64,000 nucleotides of DNA from assembly GCA_037783545.1 (NCBI GenBank), contig JBBELK010001393.1, forward strand, positions 92,605 to 156,604. The letters are read 5' to 3'. The stretch is from Henricia sp. BOLD:AAB3569 (lineage: Eukaryota; Echinodermata; Asteroidea; Spinulosida; Echinasteridae). The notes under the pieces were generated by a model. The model was not told where the DNA came from, ran no database searches, and saw nothing but the letters and a program-made list of their open reading frames with translations. The first letter of the stretch is position 1; every line of letters starts with the position of its first letter. The translations under genes and the position numbers were made by a program. Below are positions 32,801 to 47,430 of this stretch, in pieces.

Positions 32801-33159
32801 CATCCTTACATTTCTCTGCCATTTCCCAGCGAAAATCTGTCAATTTTGCATGACAAGTGCGGAATATATACAGTTTAGAGCATGCAAAATTTGAAGTTCG
32901 TTGGAAAATTCCTTGATTTCCAAATTTGCCGGCATTTGGGACACACTTTGACCAAATTCCCGTCACAATCTGGGGTGAGTCAACGGCCGTCCAAATGTAC
33001 ACCTGCGCAGCGCAGGGTGTCCCAACAGCCACGGTTAGGGGAGTAACCACGTAGCCGAGCTCCGTTTTCCCTACATCCTTAAATTTCTCTGCCATTTCGC
33101 AGCGAAAATCTGTCAATTTTGCATGACAAGTGCGGAATATATACAGTTTGGAGCATGCA

Positions 33160-33190
33160 AAATTTGAAGTCCGGCATTTGGGTCACACTT
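33160..33190. other. 31-bp deletion inside one monomer
   Basis: AATTTGAAGT is followed directly by CCGGCATTTGGG, removing the 31 bases that contain TTCGTTGGAAAATTCC. The neighbouring GCATGACA anchors are 242 bp apart instead of 273. It is the only partial monomer of this size I noticed in the A block. Confidence 0.8.
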
Positions 33191-35544
33191 TGACCAAATT
33201 CCCGTCACAATCTGGGGCGAGTCAACGGCCGTACAAATGTACACCAGCGCAGCGCAGGGTGTCCCAACAGCCACGGTTAGGGAAGTAACCACGTAGCCGA
33301 GCTCCGTTTTCCCTAAACTCTGAAATTTCTCGGCCATTTCCCAGCGAAAATCTGTCAATTTTGCATGACAAGTGCGGAATATATACAGTTTGGAGCATGC
33401 AAAATTTGAAGTTCGTTTGAAAATTCCTTGATTTCCAAATTTGCCGGCATTTGGGACACACTTTGACCAAATTCCCGTCACAATCTGGGGCGAGTCAACG
33501 GCCGTCCAAAGGTACACCTGCGCAGCGCAGGGTGTCCCAACAGCCACGGTTATGGGAGTAACCACGTAGCCGAGCTCCGTTTTCCCTACATCCTTAAATT
33601 TCTCTGCCATTTCCCAGCGAAAATCTGTCAATTTTACATGACAAGTGCGGAATATATACAGTTAGGAGCATGCAAAATTTGAAGTTCGTTGGAAAATTCC
33701 TTGATTTCCAAATTTGCCGGCATTTGGGACACACTTTGACCAAATTCCCGTCACAATCTGGGGTGAGTCAACGGCCGTCCAAATGTACACCTGCGCAGCG
33801 CAGGGTGTCCCAACAGCCACGATTAGGGGAGTAACCACGTAGCCGAGCTCCGTTTTCCCTACATCCTTAAATTTATCTACCATTTCCCAGCGAAAATCTG
33901 TCAATTTTGCATGACAAGTGCTGAATATATACAGTTTGGAGCATGCAAGATTTGCAGTTCGTTGGAAGATTCCTTGATTTCCAAATTTGCCGGCATTTGG
34001 GACACACTTTGACCAAATTCCCGTCACAATCTGGGGCGAGTCAACGGCCGTACAAATGTACACCAGCGCAGCGCAGGGTGTCCCAACAGCCACGGTTAGG
34101 GGAGTAACCACGTAGCCGAGCTCCGTTTTCCCTAAACTCTGAAATTTCTCGGCCATTTCCCAGCGAAAATCTGTCAATTTTGCATGACAAGTGCGGAATA
34201 TATACAGTTTGGAGCATGCAAAATTTGAAGTTCGTTGGAAAATTCCTTGATTTCCAAATTTGCTGGCATTTGGGACACACTTTGACCAAATTCCCGTCAC
34301 AATCTGGGGCGAGTCAACGGCCGTCCAAAGGTACACTTGCGCAGCGCAGGGTGTCCCAACAGCCACGGTTAGGGGAGTAACCACGTAGCCGAGCTCCGTT
34401 TTCTCTACATCCTTACATTTCTCTGCCATTTCCCAGCGAAAATCTGTCAATTTTGCATGACAAGTGCGGAATATATACAGTTTGGAGCATGCAAAATTTG
34501 AAGTCCGTTGGAAAATTCCTTGATTTCCAAATTTGCTGGCATTTGGGACACACTTTGACCAAATTCCCGTCACAATCTGGGGCGAGTCAACGGCCGTCCA
34601 AAGGTACACTTGCGCAGCGCAGGGTGTCCCAACAGCCACGGTTAAGGGAGTAACCACGTAGCCGAGCTCCGTTTTCTCTACATCCTTACATTTTTCTGCC
34701 ATTTCCCAGCGAAAATCTGTCAATTTTGCATGACAAGTGCGGAATATATACAGTTAGGAGCATGCAAAATTTGAAGTTCGTTGGAAAATTCCTTGATTTC
34801 CAAATTTGCCGGCATTTGGGACACACTTTGACCAAATTCCCGTCACAATCTGGGGTGAGTCAACGGCCGTCCAAATGTACACCTGCGCAGCGCAGGGTGT
34901 CCCAACAGCCACGGTTAGGGGAGTAACCACGTAGCCGAGCTCCGTTTTCCCTACATCCTTAAATTTATCTACCATTTCCCAGCGAAAATCTGTCAATTTT
35001 GCATGACAAGTGCTGAATATATACAGTTTGGAGCATGCAAGATTTGCAGTTCGTTGGAAAATTCCTTGATTTCCAAATTTGCCGGCATTTGGGACACACT
35101 TTGACCAAATTCCCGTCACAATCTGGGGCGAGTCAACGGCCGTACAAATGTACACCAGCGCAGCGCAGGGTGTCCCAACAGCCACGGTTAGGGGAGTAAC
35201 CACGTAGCCGAGCTCCGTTTTCCCTAAACTCTGAAATTTCTCGGCCATTTCCCAGCGAAAATCTGTCAATTTTGCATGACAAGTGCGGAATATATACAGT
35301 TTGGAGCATGCAAAATTTGAAGTCCGTTGGAAAATTCCTTGATTTCCAAATTTGCCGGCATTTGGGACACACTTTGACCAAATTCCCGTCACAATCTGGG
35401 GTGAGTCAACGGCCGTCCAAATGTACACCTGCGCAGCGCAGGGTGTCCCAACAGCCACGGTTAGGGGAGTAACCACGTAGCCGAGCTCCGTTTTCTCTAC
35501 ATCCTTACATTTCTCTGCCATTTCCCAGCGAAAATCTGTCAATT

Positions 35545-38500
35545 TTGCATGACAAGTGCGGAATATATACAGTTAGGAGCATGCAAAATTTGAAGTTCGT
35601 TGGAAAATTCCTTGATTTCCAAATTTGCCGGCATTTGGGACACACTTTGACCAAATTCCCGTCACAATCTGGGGCGAGTCAACGGCCGTCCAAATGTACA
35701 CCTGCGCAGCGCAGGGTGTCCCAACAGCCACGGTTAGGGGAGTAACCCCGTAGCCGAGCTCCGTTTTCCCTACATCCTTAAATTTCTCTGCCATTTCGCA
35801 GCGAAAATCTGTCAATTTTGCATGACAAGTGCGGAATATATACAGTTTGGAACATGCAAAATTTGAAGTTCGTTGGAAAATTCCTTGATTTCCAAATTTG
35901 CCGGCATTTGGGACACACTTTGACCAAATTCCCGTCACAATCTGGGGCGAGTCAACGGCCGTCCAATAGGTACACCTGCGCAGCGCAGGGTGTCCCAACA
36001 GCCACGGTTAGGGGAGTAACCACGTAGCCGAGCTCCGTTTTCCCTACATCCTTAAATTTCTCTGCCATTTCCCAGCGAAAATCTGTCAATTTTGCATGAC
36101 AAGTGCGGAATATATACAGTTTGGAGCATGCAAGATTTGCAGTTCGTTGGAAGATTCCTTGATTTCCAAATTTGTCGGCATTTGGGACGCACTTTGACCA
36201 AATTCCCGTCACAATCTGGGGCGAGTCAACGGCCGTCCAAAGGTAAACCTGCGCAGCGCAGGGTGTCCCAACAGCCACGGTTAGGGGAGTAACCACATAG
36301 CCGAGCTCCGTTTTCCCTACATCCTTAAATTTCTCTGCCATTTCCCGGCGAAAATCTGTCAATTTTGCATGACAAGTGCGGAATATATACAGTTAGGAGC
36401 ATGCAAAATTTGAAGTTCGTTGGAAAATTCCTTGATTTCCAAATTTGCTGGCATTTGGGACACACTTTGACCAAATTCCCGTCACAATCTGGGGCGAGTC
36501 AACGGCCGTCCAAAGGTACACTTGCGCAGCGCAGGGTGTCCCAACAGCCACGGTTAGGGGAGTAACCACGTAGCCGAGCTCCGTTTTCTCTACATCCTTA
36601 CATTTCTCTGCCATTTCCCAGCGAAAATCTGTCAATTTTGCATGACAAGTGCGGAATATATACAGTTAGGAGCATGCAAAATTTGAAGTTCGTTGGAAAA
36701 TTCCTTGATTTCCAAATTTGCCGGCATTTGGGACACACTTTGACCAAATTCCCGTCACAATCTGGGGTGAGTCAACGGCCGTCCAAATGTACACCTGCGC
36801 AGCGCAGGGTGTCCCAACAGCCACGGTTAGGGGAGTAACCCCGTAGCCGAGCTCCGTTTTCCCTACATCCTTAAATTTCTCTGCCATTTCGCAGCGAAAA
36901 TCTGTCAATTTTGCATGACAAGTGCGGAATATATACAGTTTGGAACATGCAAAATTTGAAGTTCGTTGGAAAATTCCTTGATTTCCAAATTTGCCGGCAT
37001 TTGGGACACACTTTGACCAAATTCCCGTCACAATCTGGGGCGAGTCAACGGCCGTCCAATAGGTACACCTGCGCAGCGCAGGGTGTCCCAACAGCCACGG
37101 TTAGGGGAGTAACCACGTAGCCCAGCTCCGTTTTCCCTACATCCTTAAATTTCTCTGCCATTTCCCAGCGAAAATCTGTCAATTTTGCATGACAAGTGCG
37201 GAATATATACAGTTTGGAGCATGCAAGATTTGCAGTTCGTTGGAAAATTCCTTGATTTCCAAATTTGCCGGCATTTGGGACGCACTTTGACCAAATTCCC
37301 GTCACAATCTGGGGCGAGTCAACGGCCGTCCAAAGGTAAACCTGCGCAGCGCAGGGTGTCCCAACAGCCAAGGTTAGGGGAGTAACCACATAGCCGAGCT
37401 CCGTTTTCCCTACATCCTTAAATTTCTCTGCCATTTCCCGGCGAAAATCTGTCAATTTTGCATGACAAGTGCGGAATATATACAGTTAGGAGCATGCAAA
37501 ATTTGAAGTTCGTTGGAAAATTCCTTGATTTCCAAATTTGCTGGCATTTGGGACACACTTTGACCAAATTCCCGTCACAATCTGGGGCGAGTCAACGGCC
37601 GTCCAAAGGTACACTTGCGCAGCGCAGGGTGTCCCAACAGCCACGGTTAGGGGAGTAACCACGTAGCCGAGCTCCGTTTTCTCTACATCCTTACATTTCT
37701 CTGCCATTTCCCAGCGAAAATCTGTCAATTTTGCATGACAAGTGCGGAATATATACAGTTAGGAGCATGCAAAATTTGAAGTTCGTTGGAAAATTCCTTG
37801 ATTTCCAAATTTGCCGGCATTTGGGACACACTTTGACCAAATTCCCGTCACAATCTGGGGTGAGTCAACGGCCGTCCAAATGTACACCTGCGCAGCGCAG
37901 GGTGTCCCAACAGCCACGGTTAGGGGAGTAACCACGTAGCCGAGCTCCGTTTTCTCTACATCCTTACATTTCTCTGCCATTTCCCAGCGAAAATCTGTCA
38001 ATTTTGCATGACAAGTGCGGATTATATACAGTTTGGAGCATGCAAAATTTGAAGTCCGTTGGAAAATTCCTTGATTTCCAAATTTGCTGGCATTTGGGAC
38101 ACACTTTGACCAAATTCCCGTCACAATCTGGGGCGAGTCAACGGCCGTCCAAAGGTACACTTGCGCAGCGCAGGGTGTCCCAACAGCCACGGTTAGGGGA
38201 GTAACCACGTAGCCGAGCTCCGTTTTCTCTACATCCTTACATTTTTCTGCCATTTCCCAGCGAAAATCTGTCAATTTTGCATGACAAGTGCGGAATATAT
38301 ACAGTTTGGAGCATGCAAGATTTGCAGTTCGTTGGAAAATTCCTTGATTTCCAAATTTGCCGGCATTTGGGACGCACTTTGACCAAATTCCCGTCACAAT
38401 CTGGGGCGAGTCAACGGCCGTCCAAAGGTAAACCTGCGCAGCGCAGGGTGTCCCAACAGCCAAGGTTAGGGGAGTAACCACATAGCCGAGCTCCGTTTTC

Positions 38501-41010
38501 CCTACATCCTTAAATTTCTCTGCCATTTCCCGGCGAAAATCTGTCAATTTTGCATGACAAGTGCGGAATATATACAGTTAGGAGCATGCAAAATTTGAAG
38601 TTCGTTGGAAAATTCCTTGATTTCCAAATTTGCCGGCATTTGGGACACACTTTGACCAAATTCCCGTCACAATCTGGGGTGAGTCAACGGCCGTCCAAAT
38701 GTACACCTGCGCAGCGCAGGGTGTCCCAACAGCCACGGTTAGGGGAGTAACCACGTAGCCGAGCTCCGTTTTCTCTACATCCTTACATTTCTCTGCCATT
38801 TCCCAGCGAAAATCTGTCAATTTTGCATGACAACTGCGGAATATATACAGTTAGGAGCATGCAAAATTTGAAGTTCGTTGGAAAATTCCTTGATTTCCAA
38901 ATTTGCCGGCATTTGGGACACACTTTGACCAAATTCCCGTCACAATCTGGGGCGAGTCAACGGCCGTCCAAATGTACACCTGCGCAGCGCAGGGTGTCCC
39001 AACAGCCACGGTTAGGGGAGTAACCCCGTAGCCGAGCTCCGTTTTCCCTACATCCTTAAATTTCTCTGCCATTTCGCAGCGAAAATCTGTCAATTTTGCA
39101 TGACAAGTGCGGAATATATACAGTTTGGAACATGCAAAATTTGAAGTTCGTTGGAAAATTCCTTGATTTCCAAATTTGCCGGCATTTGGGACACACTTTG
39201 ACCAAATTCCCGTCACAATCTGGGGCGAGTCAACGGCCGTCCAATAGGTACACCTGCGCAGCGCAGGGTGTCCCAACAGCCACGGTTAGGGGAGTAACCA
39301 CGTAGCCGAGCTCCGTTTTCCCTACATCCTTAAATTTCTCTGCCATTTCCCAGCGAAAATCTGTCAATTTTGCATGACAAGTGCGGAATATATACAGTTT
39401 GGAGCATGCAAGATTTGCAGTTCGTTGGAAGATTCCTTGATTTCCAAATTTGTCGGCATTTGGGACGCACTTTGACCAAATTCCCGTCACAATCTGGGGC
39501 GAGTCAACGGCCGTCCAAAGGTACACTTGCGCAGCGCAGGGTGTCCCAACAGCCACGGTTAGGGGAGTAACCACGTAGCCGAGCTCCGTTTTCTCTACAT
39601 CCTTACATTTCTCTGCCATTTCCCAGCGAAAATCTGTCAATTTTGCATGACAAGTGCGGAATATATACAGTTAGGAGCATGCAAAATTTGAAGTTCGTTG
39701 GAAAATTCCTTGATTTCCAAATTTGCCGGCATTTGGGACACACTTTGACCAAATTCCCGTCACAATCTGGGGTGAGTCAACGGCCGTCCAAATGTACACC
39801 TGCGCAGCGCAGGGTGTCCCAACAGCCACGGTTAGGGGAGTAACCCCGTAGCCGAGCTCCGTTTTCCCTACATCCTTAAATTTCTCTGCCATTTCGCAGC
39901 GAAAATCTGTCAATTTTGCATGACAAGTGCGGAATATATACAGTTTGGAACATGCAAAATTTGAAGTTCGTTGGAAAATTCCTTGATTTCCAAATTTGCC
40001 GGCATTTGGGACACACTTTGACCAAATTCCCGTCACAATCTGGGGCGAGTCAACGGCCGTCCAATAGGTACACCTGCGCAGCGCAGGGTGTCCCAACAGC
40101 CACGGTTAGGGGAGTAACCACGTAGCCCAGCTCCGTTTTCCCTACATCCTTAAATTTCTCTGCCATTTCCCAGCGAAAATCTGTCAATTTTGCATGACAA
40201 GTGCGGAATATATACAGTTTGGAGCATGCAAGATTTGCAGTTCGTTGGAAAATTCCTTGATTTCCAAATTTGCCGGCATTTGGGACGCACTTTGACCAAA
40301 TTCCCGTCACAATCTGGGGCGAGTCAACGGCCGTCCAAAGGTAAACCTGCGCAGCGCAGGGTGTCCCAACAGCCAAGGTTAGGGGAGTAACCACATAGCC
40401 GAGCTCCGTTTTCCCTACATCCTTAAATTTCTCTGCCATTTCCCGGCGAAAATCTGTCAATTTTGCATGACAAGTGCGGAATATATACAGTTAGGAGCAT
40501 GCAAAATTTGAAGTTCGTTGGAAAATTCCTTGATTTCCAAATTTGCTGGCATTTGGGACACACTTTGACCAAATTCCCGTCACAATCTGGGGCGAGTCAA
40601 CGGCCGTCCAAAGGTACACTTGCGCAGCGCAGGGTGTCCCAACAGCCACGGTTAGGGGAGTAACCACGTAGCCGAGCTCCGTTTTCTCTACATCCTTACA
40701 TTTCTCTGCCATTTCCCAGCGAAAATCTGTCAATTTTGCATGACAAGTGCGGAATATATACAGTTAGGAGCATGCAAAATTTGAAGTTCGTTGGAAAATT
40801 CCTTGATTTCCAAATTTGCCGGCATTTGGGACACACTTTGACCAAATTCCCGTCACAATCTGGGGTGAGTCAACGGCCGTCCAAATGTACACCTGCGCAG
40901 CGCAGGGTGTCCCAACAGCCACGGTTAGGGGAGTAACCACGTAGCCGAGCTCCGTTTTCTCTACATCCTTACATTTCTCTGCCATTTCCCAGCGAAAATC
41001 TGTCAATTTT
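35545..41010 (-). repeat. Higher-order repeats of ~1,093 and 820 bp
   Basis: A diagnostic one-base insertion, GTCCAATAGGTAC (normally GTCCAAAGGTAC or GTCCAAATGTAC), is at 35961, 37054, 39239 and 40059. The offsets are 1093, 2185 (1092+1093) and 820 bp, i.e. four, eight and three monomers plus the extra base. Flanking variants (CATGCAAGATTTGC with GACGCACTTTG, GTTAGGAGC, GTAACCCCGTAG) move with it, showing duplication of multi-monomer blocks. Confidence 0.8.
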
Positions 41011-42373
41011 GCATGACAAGTGCGGATTATATACAGTTTGGAGCATGCAAAATTTGAAGTCCGTTGGAAAATTCCTTGATTTCCAAATTTGCTGGCATTT
41101 GGGACACACTTTGACCAAATTCCCGTCACAATCTGGGGCGAGTCAACGGCCGTCCAAAGGTACACTTGCGCAGCGCAGGGTGTCCCAACAGCCACGGTTA
41201 GGGGAGTAACCACGTAGCCGAGCTCCGTTTTCTCTACATCCTTACATTTCTCTGCCATTTCCCAGCGAAAATCTGTCAATTTTGCATGACAAGTGCGGAA
41301 TATATACAGTTAGGAGCATGCAAAATTTGAAGTTCGTTGGAAAATTCCTTGATTTCCAAATTTGCCGGCATTTGGGACACACTTTGACCAAATTCCCGTC
41401 ACAATCTGGGGTGAGTCAACGGCCGTCCAAATGTACACCTGCGCAGCGCAGGGTGTCCCAACAGCCACGGTTAGGGGAGTAACCACGTAGCCGAGCTCCG
41501 TTTTCCCTAAACTCTGAAATTTCTCGGCCATTTCCCAGCGAAAATCTGTCAATTTTGCATGACAAGTGCGGAATATATACAGTTTGGAGCATGCAAAATT
41601 TGAATTCCGTTGGAAAATTCCTTGATTTCCAAATTTGCTGGCATTTGGGACACACTTTGACCAAATTCCCGTCACAATCTGGGGCGAGTCAACGGCCGTC
41701 CAAAGGTACACTTGCGCAGCGCAGGGTGTCCCAACAGCCACGGTTAGGGGAGTAACCACGTAGCCGAGCTCCGTTTTCTCTACATCCTTACATTTCTCTG
41801 CCATTTCCCAGCGAAAATCTGTCAATTTTGCATGACAAGTGCGGAATATATACAGTTAGGAGCATGCAAAATTTGAAGTTCGTTGGAAAATTCCTTGATT
41901 TCCAAATTTGCCGGCATTTGGGACACACTTTGACCAAATTCCCGTCACAATCTGGGGTGAGTCAACGGCCGTCCAAATGTACACCTGCGCAGCGCAGGGT
42001 GTCCCAACAGCCACGGTTAGGGGAGTAACCCCGTAGCCGAGCTCCGTTTTCCCTACATCCTTAAATTTCTCTGTCATTTCGCAGCGAAAATCTGTCAATT
42101 TTGCATGACAAGTGCGGAATATATACAGTTTGGAACATGCAAAATTTGAAGTTCGTTGGAAAATTCCTTGATTTCCAAATTTGCCGGCATTTGGGACACA
42201 CTTTGACCAAATTCCCGTCACAATCTGGGGCGAGTCAACGGCCGTCCAAAGGTACACCTGCGCAGCGCAGGGTGTCCCAACAGCCACGGTTAGGGGAGTA
42301 ACCACGTAGCCGAGCTCCGTTTTCCCTACATCCTTAAATTTCTCTGCCATTTCCCAGCGAAAATCTGTCAATT

Positions 42374-45104
42374 TTGCATGACAAGTGCGGAATATATACA
42401 GTTTGGAGCATGCAAGATTTGCAGTTCGTTGGAAAATTCCTTGATTTCCAAATTGCCGGCATTTGGGGACGCACTTTGACCAAATTCCCGTCACAATCTG
42501 GGGCGAGTCAACGGCCGTCCAAAGGTAAACCTGCGCAGCGCAGGGTGTCCCAACAGCCACGGTTAGGGGAGTAACCACATAGCCGAGCTCCGTTTTCCCT
42601 ACATCCTTAAATTTCTCTGCCATTTCCCGGCGAAAATCTGTCAATTTTGCATGACAAGTGCGGAATATATACAGTTTGGAGCATGCAAAATTTGAAGTTC
42701 GTTGGAAAATTCCTTGATTTCCAAATTTGCCGGCATTTGGGACACACTTTGACCAAATTCCCGTCACAATCTGGGGTGAGTCAACGGCCGTACAAATGTA
42801 CACCAGCGCAGCGCAGGGTGTCCCAACAGCCACAGTTAGGGGAGTAACCACGTAGCCGAGCTCCGTTTTTCCTAAACTCTGAAATTTCTCGGCCATTTCC
42901 CAGCGAAAATCTGTCAATTTTGCATGACAAGTGCGGAATATATACAGTTTGGAGCATGCAAAATTTGAAGTTCGTTGGAAAATTCCTTGATTTCCAAATT
43001 TGCCGGCATTTGGGACACACTTTGACCAAATTCCCGTCACAATCTGGGGCGAGTCAACTGCCGTCCAAAGGTACACCTGCGCAGCGCAGGGTGTCCCAAC
43101 AGCCACGGTTAGGGGAGTAACCACATAGCCGAGCTCCGTTTTCCCTACATCCTTACATTTCTCTGCCATTTCCAGGCGAAAATCTGTCAATTTTGAATGA
43201 CAAGTGCGGAATATATACAGTTTGGAGCATGCAAAATTTGAAGTTCGTTGGAAAATTCCTTGATTTCCAAATTTGCCGGCATTTGGGACACACTTTGACC
43301 AAATTCCCGTCACAATCTGGGGTGAGTCAACGGCCGTCCAAATGTACACCTGCGCAGCGCAGGGTGTCCCAACAGCCACGGTTAGGGGAGTAACCCCGTA
43401 GCCGAGCTCCGTTTTCCCTACATCCTTAAATTTCTCTGTCATTTCGCAGCGAAAATCTGTCAATTTTGCATGACAAGTGCGGAATATATACAGTTTGGAA
43501 CATGCAAAATTTGAAGTTCGTTGGAAAATTCCTTGATTTCAAAATTTGCCGGCATTTGGGACACACTTTGACCAAATTCCCGTCACAATCTGGGGAGAGT
43601 CAACGGCCGTCCAAAGGTACACCTGCGCAGCGCAGGGTGTCCCCAACAGCCACGGTTAGGGAGTAACCACGTAGCCGAGCTTCCGTTTTCCCTACATCCT
43701 TAAATTTCTCTGCCATTTCCCAGCGAAAATCTGTCAATTTTGCATGACAAGTGCGGAATATATACAGTTTGGAGCATGCAAGATTTGCAGTTCGTTGGAA
43801 AATTCCTTGATTTCCAAATTTGCCGGCATTTGGGACACACTTTGACCAAATTCCCGTCACAATCTGGGGCGAGTCAACGGCCGTCCAAAGGTACACCTGC
43901 GCAGCGCAGGGTGTCCCAACAGCCACGGTTAGGGGAGTAACCACGTAGCCGAGCTCCGTTTTCCCTACATCCTTAAATTTCTCTGCCATTTCCCAGCGAA
44001 AATCTGTCAATTTTGCATGACAAGTGCGGAATATATACAGTTTGGAGCATGCAAGATTTGCAGTTCGTTGGAAAATTCCTTGATTTCCAAATTTGCCGGC
44101 ATTTGGGACGCACTTTGACCAAATTCCCGTCACAATCTGGGGCGAGTCAACGGCCGTCCAAAGGTAAACCTGCGCAGCGCAGGGTGTCCCAACAGCCACG
44201 GTTAGGGGAGTAACCACATAGCCGAGCTCCGTTTTCCTTACATCCTTAAATTTCTCTGCCATTTCCCGGCGAAAATCTGTCAATTTTGCATGACAAGTGC
44301 GGAATACATACAGTTTGGAGCATGCAAAATTTGAAGTTCGTTGGAAAATTCCTTGATTTCCAAATTTGCCGGCATTTGGGACACACTTTGACCAAATTCC
44401 CGTCACAATCTGGGGTGAGTCAACGGCCGTACAAATGTACACCAGCGCAGCGCAGGGTGTCCCAACAGCCACAGTTAGGGGAGTAACCACGTAGCCGAGC
44501 TCCGTTTTTCCTAAACTCTGAAATTTCTCGGCCATTTCCCAGCGAAAATCTGTCAATTTTGCATGACAAGTGCGGAATATATACAGTTTGGAGCATGCAA
44601 AATTTGAAGTTCGTTGGAAAATTCCTTGATTTCCAAATTTGCCGGCATTTGGGACACACTTTGACCAAATTCCCGTCACAATCTGGGGCGAGTCAACTGC
44701 CGTCCAAAGGTACACCTGCGCAGCGCAGGGTGTCCCAACAGCCACGGTTAGGGGAGTAACCACATAGCCGAGCTCCGTTTTCCCTACATCCTTACATTTC
44801 TCTGCCATTTCCAGGCGAAAATCTGTCAATTTTGAATGACAAGTGCGGAATATATACAGTTTGGAGCATGCAAATTTGAAGTTCGTTGGAAAATTCCTTG
44901 ATTTCCAAATTTGCCGGCATTTGGGACACACTTTGACCAAATTCCCGTCACAATCTGGGGTGAGTCAACGGCCGTCCAAATGTACACCTGCGCAGCGCAG
45001 GGTGTCCCAACAGCCACGGTTAGGGGAGTAACCCCGTAGCCGAGCTCCGTTTTCCCTACATCCTTAAATTTCTCTGTCATTTCGCAGCGAAAATCTGTCA
45101 ATTT
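42374..45104 (-). repeat. Hexameric higher-order repeat (1,639 bp)
   Basis: Variant monomers at about 42374, 42647, 42920 and 43193 recur at 44013, 44286, 44559 and about 44832. Markers include GACGCACTTTG, CCACAGTTAGG with TTTTTCCTAAAC, GAGTCAACTGCC, and TTTTGAATGACAAG. The unit is six monomers plus one base, the extra base coming from indels near 43640-43690. Confidence 0.8.
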
Positions 45105-46084
45105 TGCATGACAAGTGCGGAATATATACAGTTTGGAACATGCAAAATTTGAAGTTCGTTGGAAAATTCCTTGATTTCAAAATTTGCCGGCATTTGGGAC
45201 ACACTTTGACCAAATTCCCGTCACAATCTGGGGCGAGTCAACGGCCGTCCAAAGGTACACCTGCGCAGCGCAGGGTGTCCCAACAGCCACGGTTAGAGGA
45301 GTAACCACGTAGCCGAGCTCCGTTTTTCCTAAACTCTGAAATTTCTCGGCCATTTCCCAGCGAAAATCTGTCAATTTTGCATGACAAGTGCGGAATATAT
45401 ACAGTTTGGAGCATGCAAAATTTGAAGTTCGTTGGAAAATTCCTTGATTTCCAAATTTGCCGGCATTTGGGACACACTTTGACCAAATTCCCGTCACAAT
45501 CTGGGGCGAGTCAACTGCCGTCCAAAGGTACACCTGCGCAGCGCAGGGTGTCCCAACAGCCACGGTTAGGGGAGTAACCACGTAGCCGAGCTCCGTTTTC
45601 CCTACATCCTTAAATTTCTCTGCCATTTCCCAGCGAAAATCTGTCAATTTTGCATGACAAGTGCGGAATATATACAGTTTGGAGCATGCAAGATTTGCAG
45701 TTCGTTGGAAAATTCCTTGATTTCCAAATTTGCCGGCATTTGGGACACACTTTGACCAAATTCCCGTCACAATCTGGGGCGAGTCAACTGCCGTCCAAAG
45801 GTACACCTGCGCAGCGCAGGGTGTCCCAACAGCCACGGTTACGGGAGTAACCACATAGCCGAGCTCCGTTTTCCCTACATCCTTAAATTTCTCTGCCATT
45901 TCCCGCGAAAATCTGTCAATTTTGCATGACAAGTGCGGAATATATACAGTTTGGAGCATGCAAGATTTGCAGTTCGTTCGAAAATTCCTTGATTTCCTAA
46001 TTTGCCGGCATTTGGGACACACTTTGACCAAATTCCCGTCACAATCTGGGGTGAGTCAACGGCCGTACAAATGTACACCAGCGC

Positions 46085-47430
46085 GGCGCATGCGCAGGGT
46101 GTCCCAACAGCCACGATTAGGGGAATAACCACGCAGCCGAGCTCCGTTTTCCCCTAAACTCTGAAATTTCTCCGTCATTTCCCAGCGAAAATCTGTCAAT
46201 TTTGCATGACAAGTGCGGAATATATACAGTTTTGGAGCATGCAAAATTTGAAGTTGGTTGGAAAATTCCTTGATTTCCAAATTTGCCGGCATTTGGGACA
46301 CACTTTGACCTAATTCCCGTCACAATCTGGGGTGAGTCAACGGCCGTACAAATGTACACCAGCGCGGCGCAGGGTGTCCCAACAGCCACGGTTAGGGGAA
46401 TAACCACGCAGCCGAGCTCCGTTTTCCCTAAACTCTGAAATTTCTCCGTCATTTACCAGCGAAAATCTGTCAATTTTGCATGACAAGTGCGGAATATATA
46501 CAGTTTGGAGCATGCAAAATTTGAAGTTGCGTTGGAAAATTCCATGATTTCCAAATTTGCCGGCATTTGGGACACACTTTGACCTAATTCCCGTCACAAT
46601 CTGGGGTGAGTCAACGGCCGTACAAATGTACACCAGCGCGGCGCAGGGTGTCCCAACAGCCACGGTTAGGGGAATAACCACGCAGCCGAGCTCCGTTTTC
46701 CCCTAAACTCTGAAATTTCTCCGTCATTTCTCAGCGAAAATCTGTCAATTTTGCATGACAAGTGCGGAATATATACAGTTTGGAGCATGCAAAATTTGAA
46801 GTTGGTTGGAAAATTCCTTGATTTCCAAATTTGCCGGCATTTGGGACACACTTTGACCTAATTCCCGTCACAATCTGGGGTGAGTCAACGGCCGTACAAA
46901 TGTACACCAGCGCGGCGCAGGGTGTCCCAACAGCCACGGTTAGGGGAATAACCACGCAGCCGAGCTCCGTTTTCCCTAAACTCTGAAATTTCTCCGTCAT
47001 TTCCCAGCGAAAATCTGTCAATTTTGCATGACAAGTGCGGAATATATACAGTTTGGAGCATGCAAAATTTGAAGTTGGTTGGAAAATTCCTTGATTTCCA
47101 AATTTGCCGGCATTTGGGACACACTTTGACCTAATTCCCGTCACAATCTGGGGTGAGTCAACGGCCGTACAAATGTACACCAGCGCGGCGCATGCGCAGG
47201 GTGTCCCAACAGCCACGGTTAGGGGGAATAACCACGCAGCCGAGCTCCGTTTTCCCTAAACTCTGAAATTTCTCCGTCATTTCCCAGCGAAAATCTGTCA
47301 ATTTTGCATGACAAGTGCGGATACATACAGTTTGGAGCATGCAAAATTTGAAGTTGGTTGAAAAATCCTTGATTTCCAAATTTGCCGGCATTTGGACACA
47401 CTTTGACCTAATTCCCGTCACAATCTGGGG
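46085..47430 (-). repeat. Satellite block 2, first subfamily B segment
   Basis: Subfamily B diagnostics begin abruptly: GTTGGTTGG for GTTCGTTGG, CCTAATTCCCG for CCAAATTCCCG, CTCCGTCATT for CTCTGCCATT, GAATAACCACGCAGCC for GAGTAACCACGTAGCC, and GCGCGGCGC for GCGCAGCGC. Single-base indels are frequent here, for example at about 46150, 46231, 46529, 46700, 47225 and 47360. Confidence 0.85.

Larger units (their letters stand above)
25124..46084 (-). repeat. Satellite block 1, subfamily A
   Basis: Monomers carry GTTCGTTGG, CCAAATTCCCG, CTCTGCCATT or CTCGGCCATT, and GAGTAACCACGTAGCC. Two haplotype-like segments mix. One has ACATCCTTA upstream of the GCCATT motif and usually GTCCAAAGGTACACCTG. The other has AAACTCTGA preceded by GTACAAATGTACACCAG. 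They recombine freely, and the AAACTCTGA segment nearly always travels with the ACAAATGTACACCAG segment just before it. Variants such as GTCCGTTGG, GTTAGGAGC and CATGCAAGATTTGC mark sub-blocks. Confidence 0.85.
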
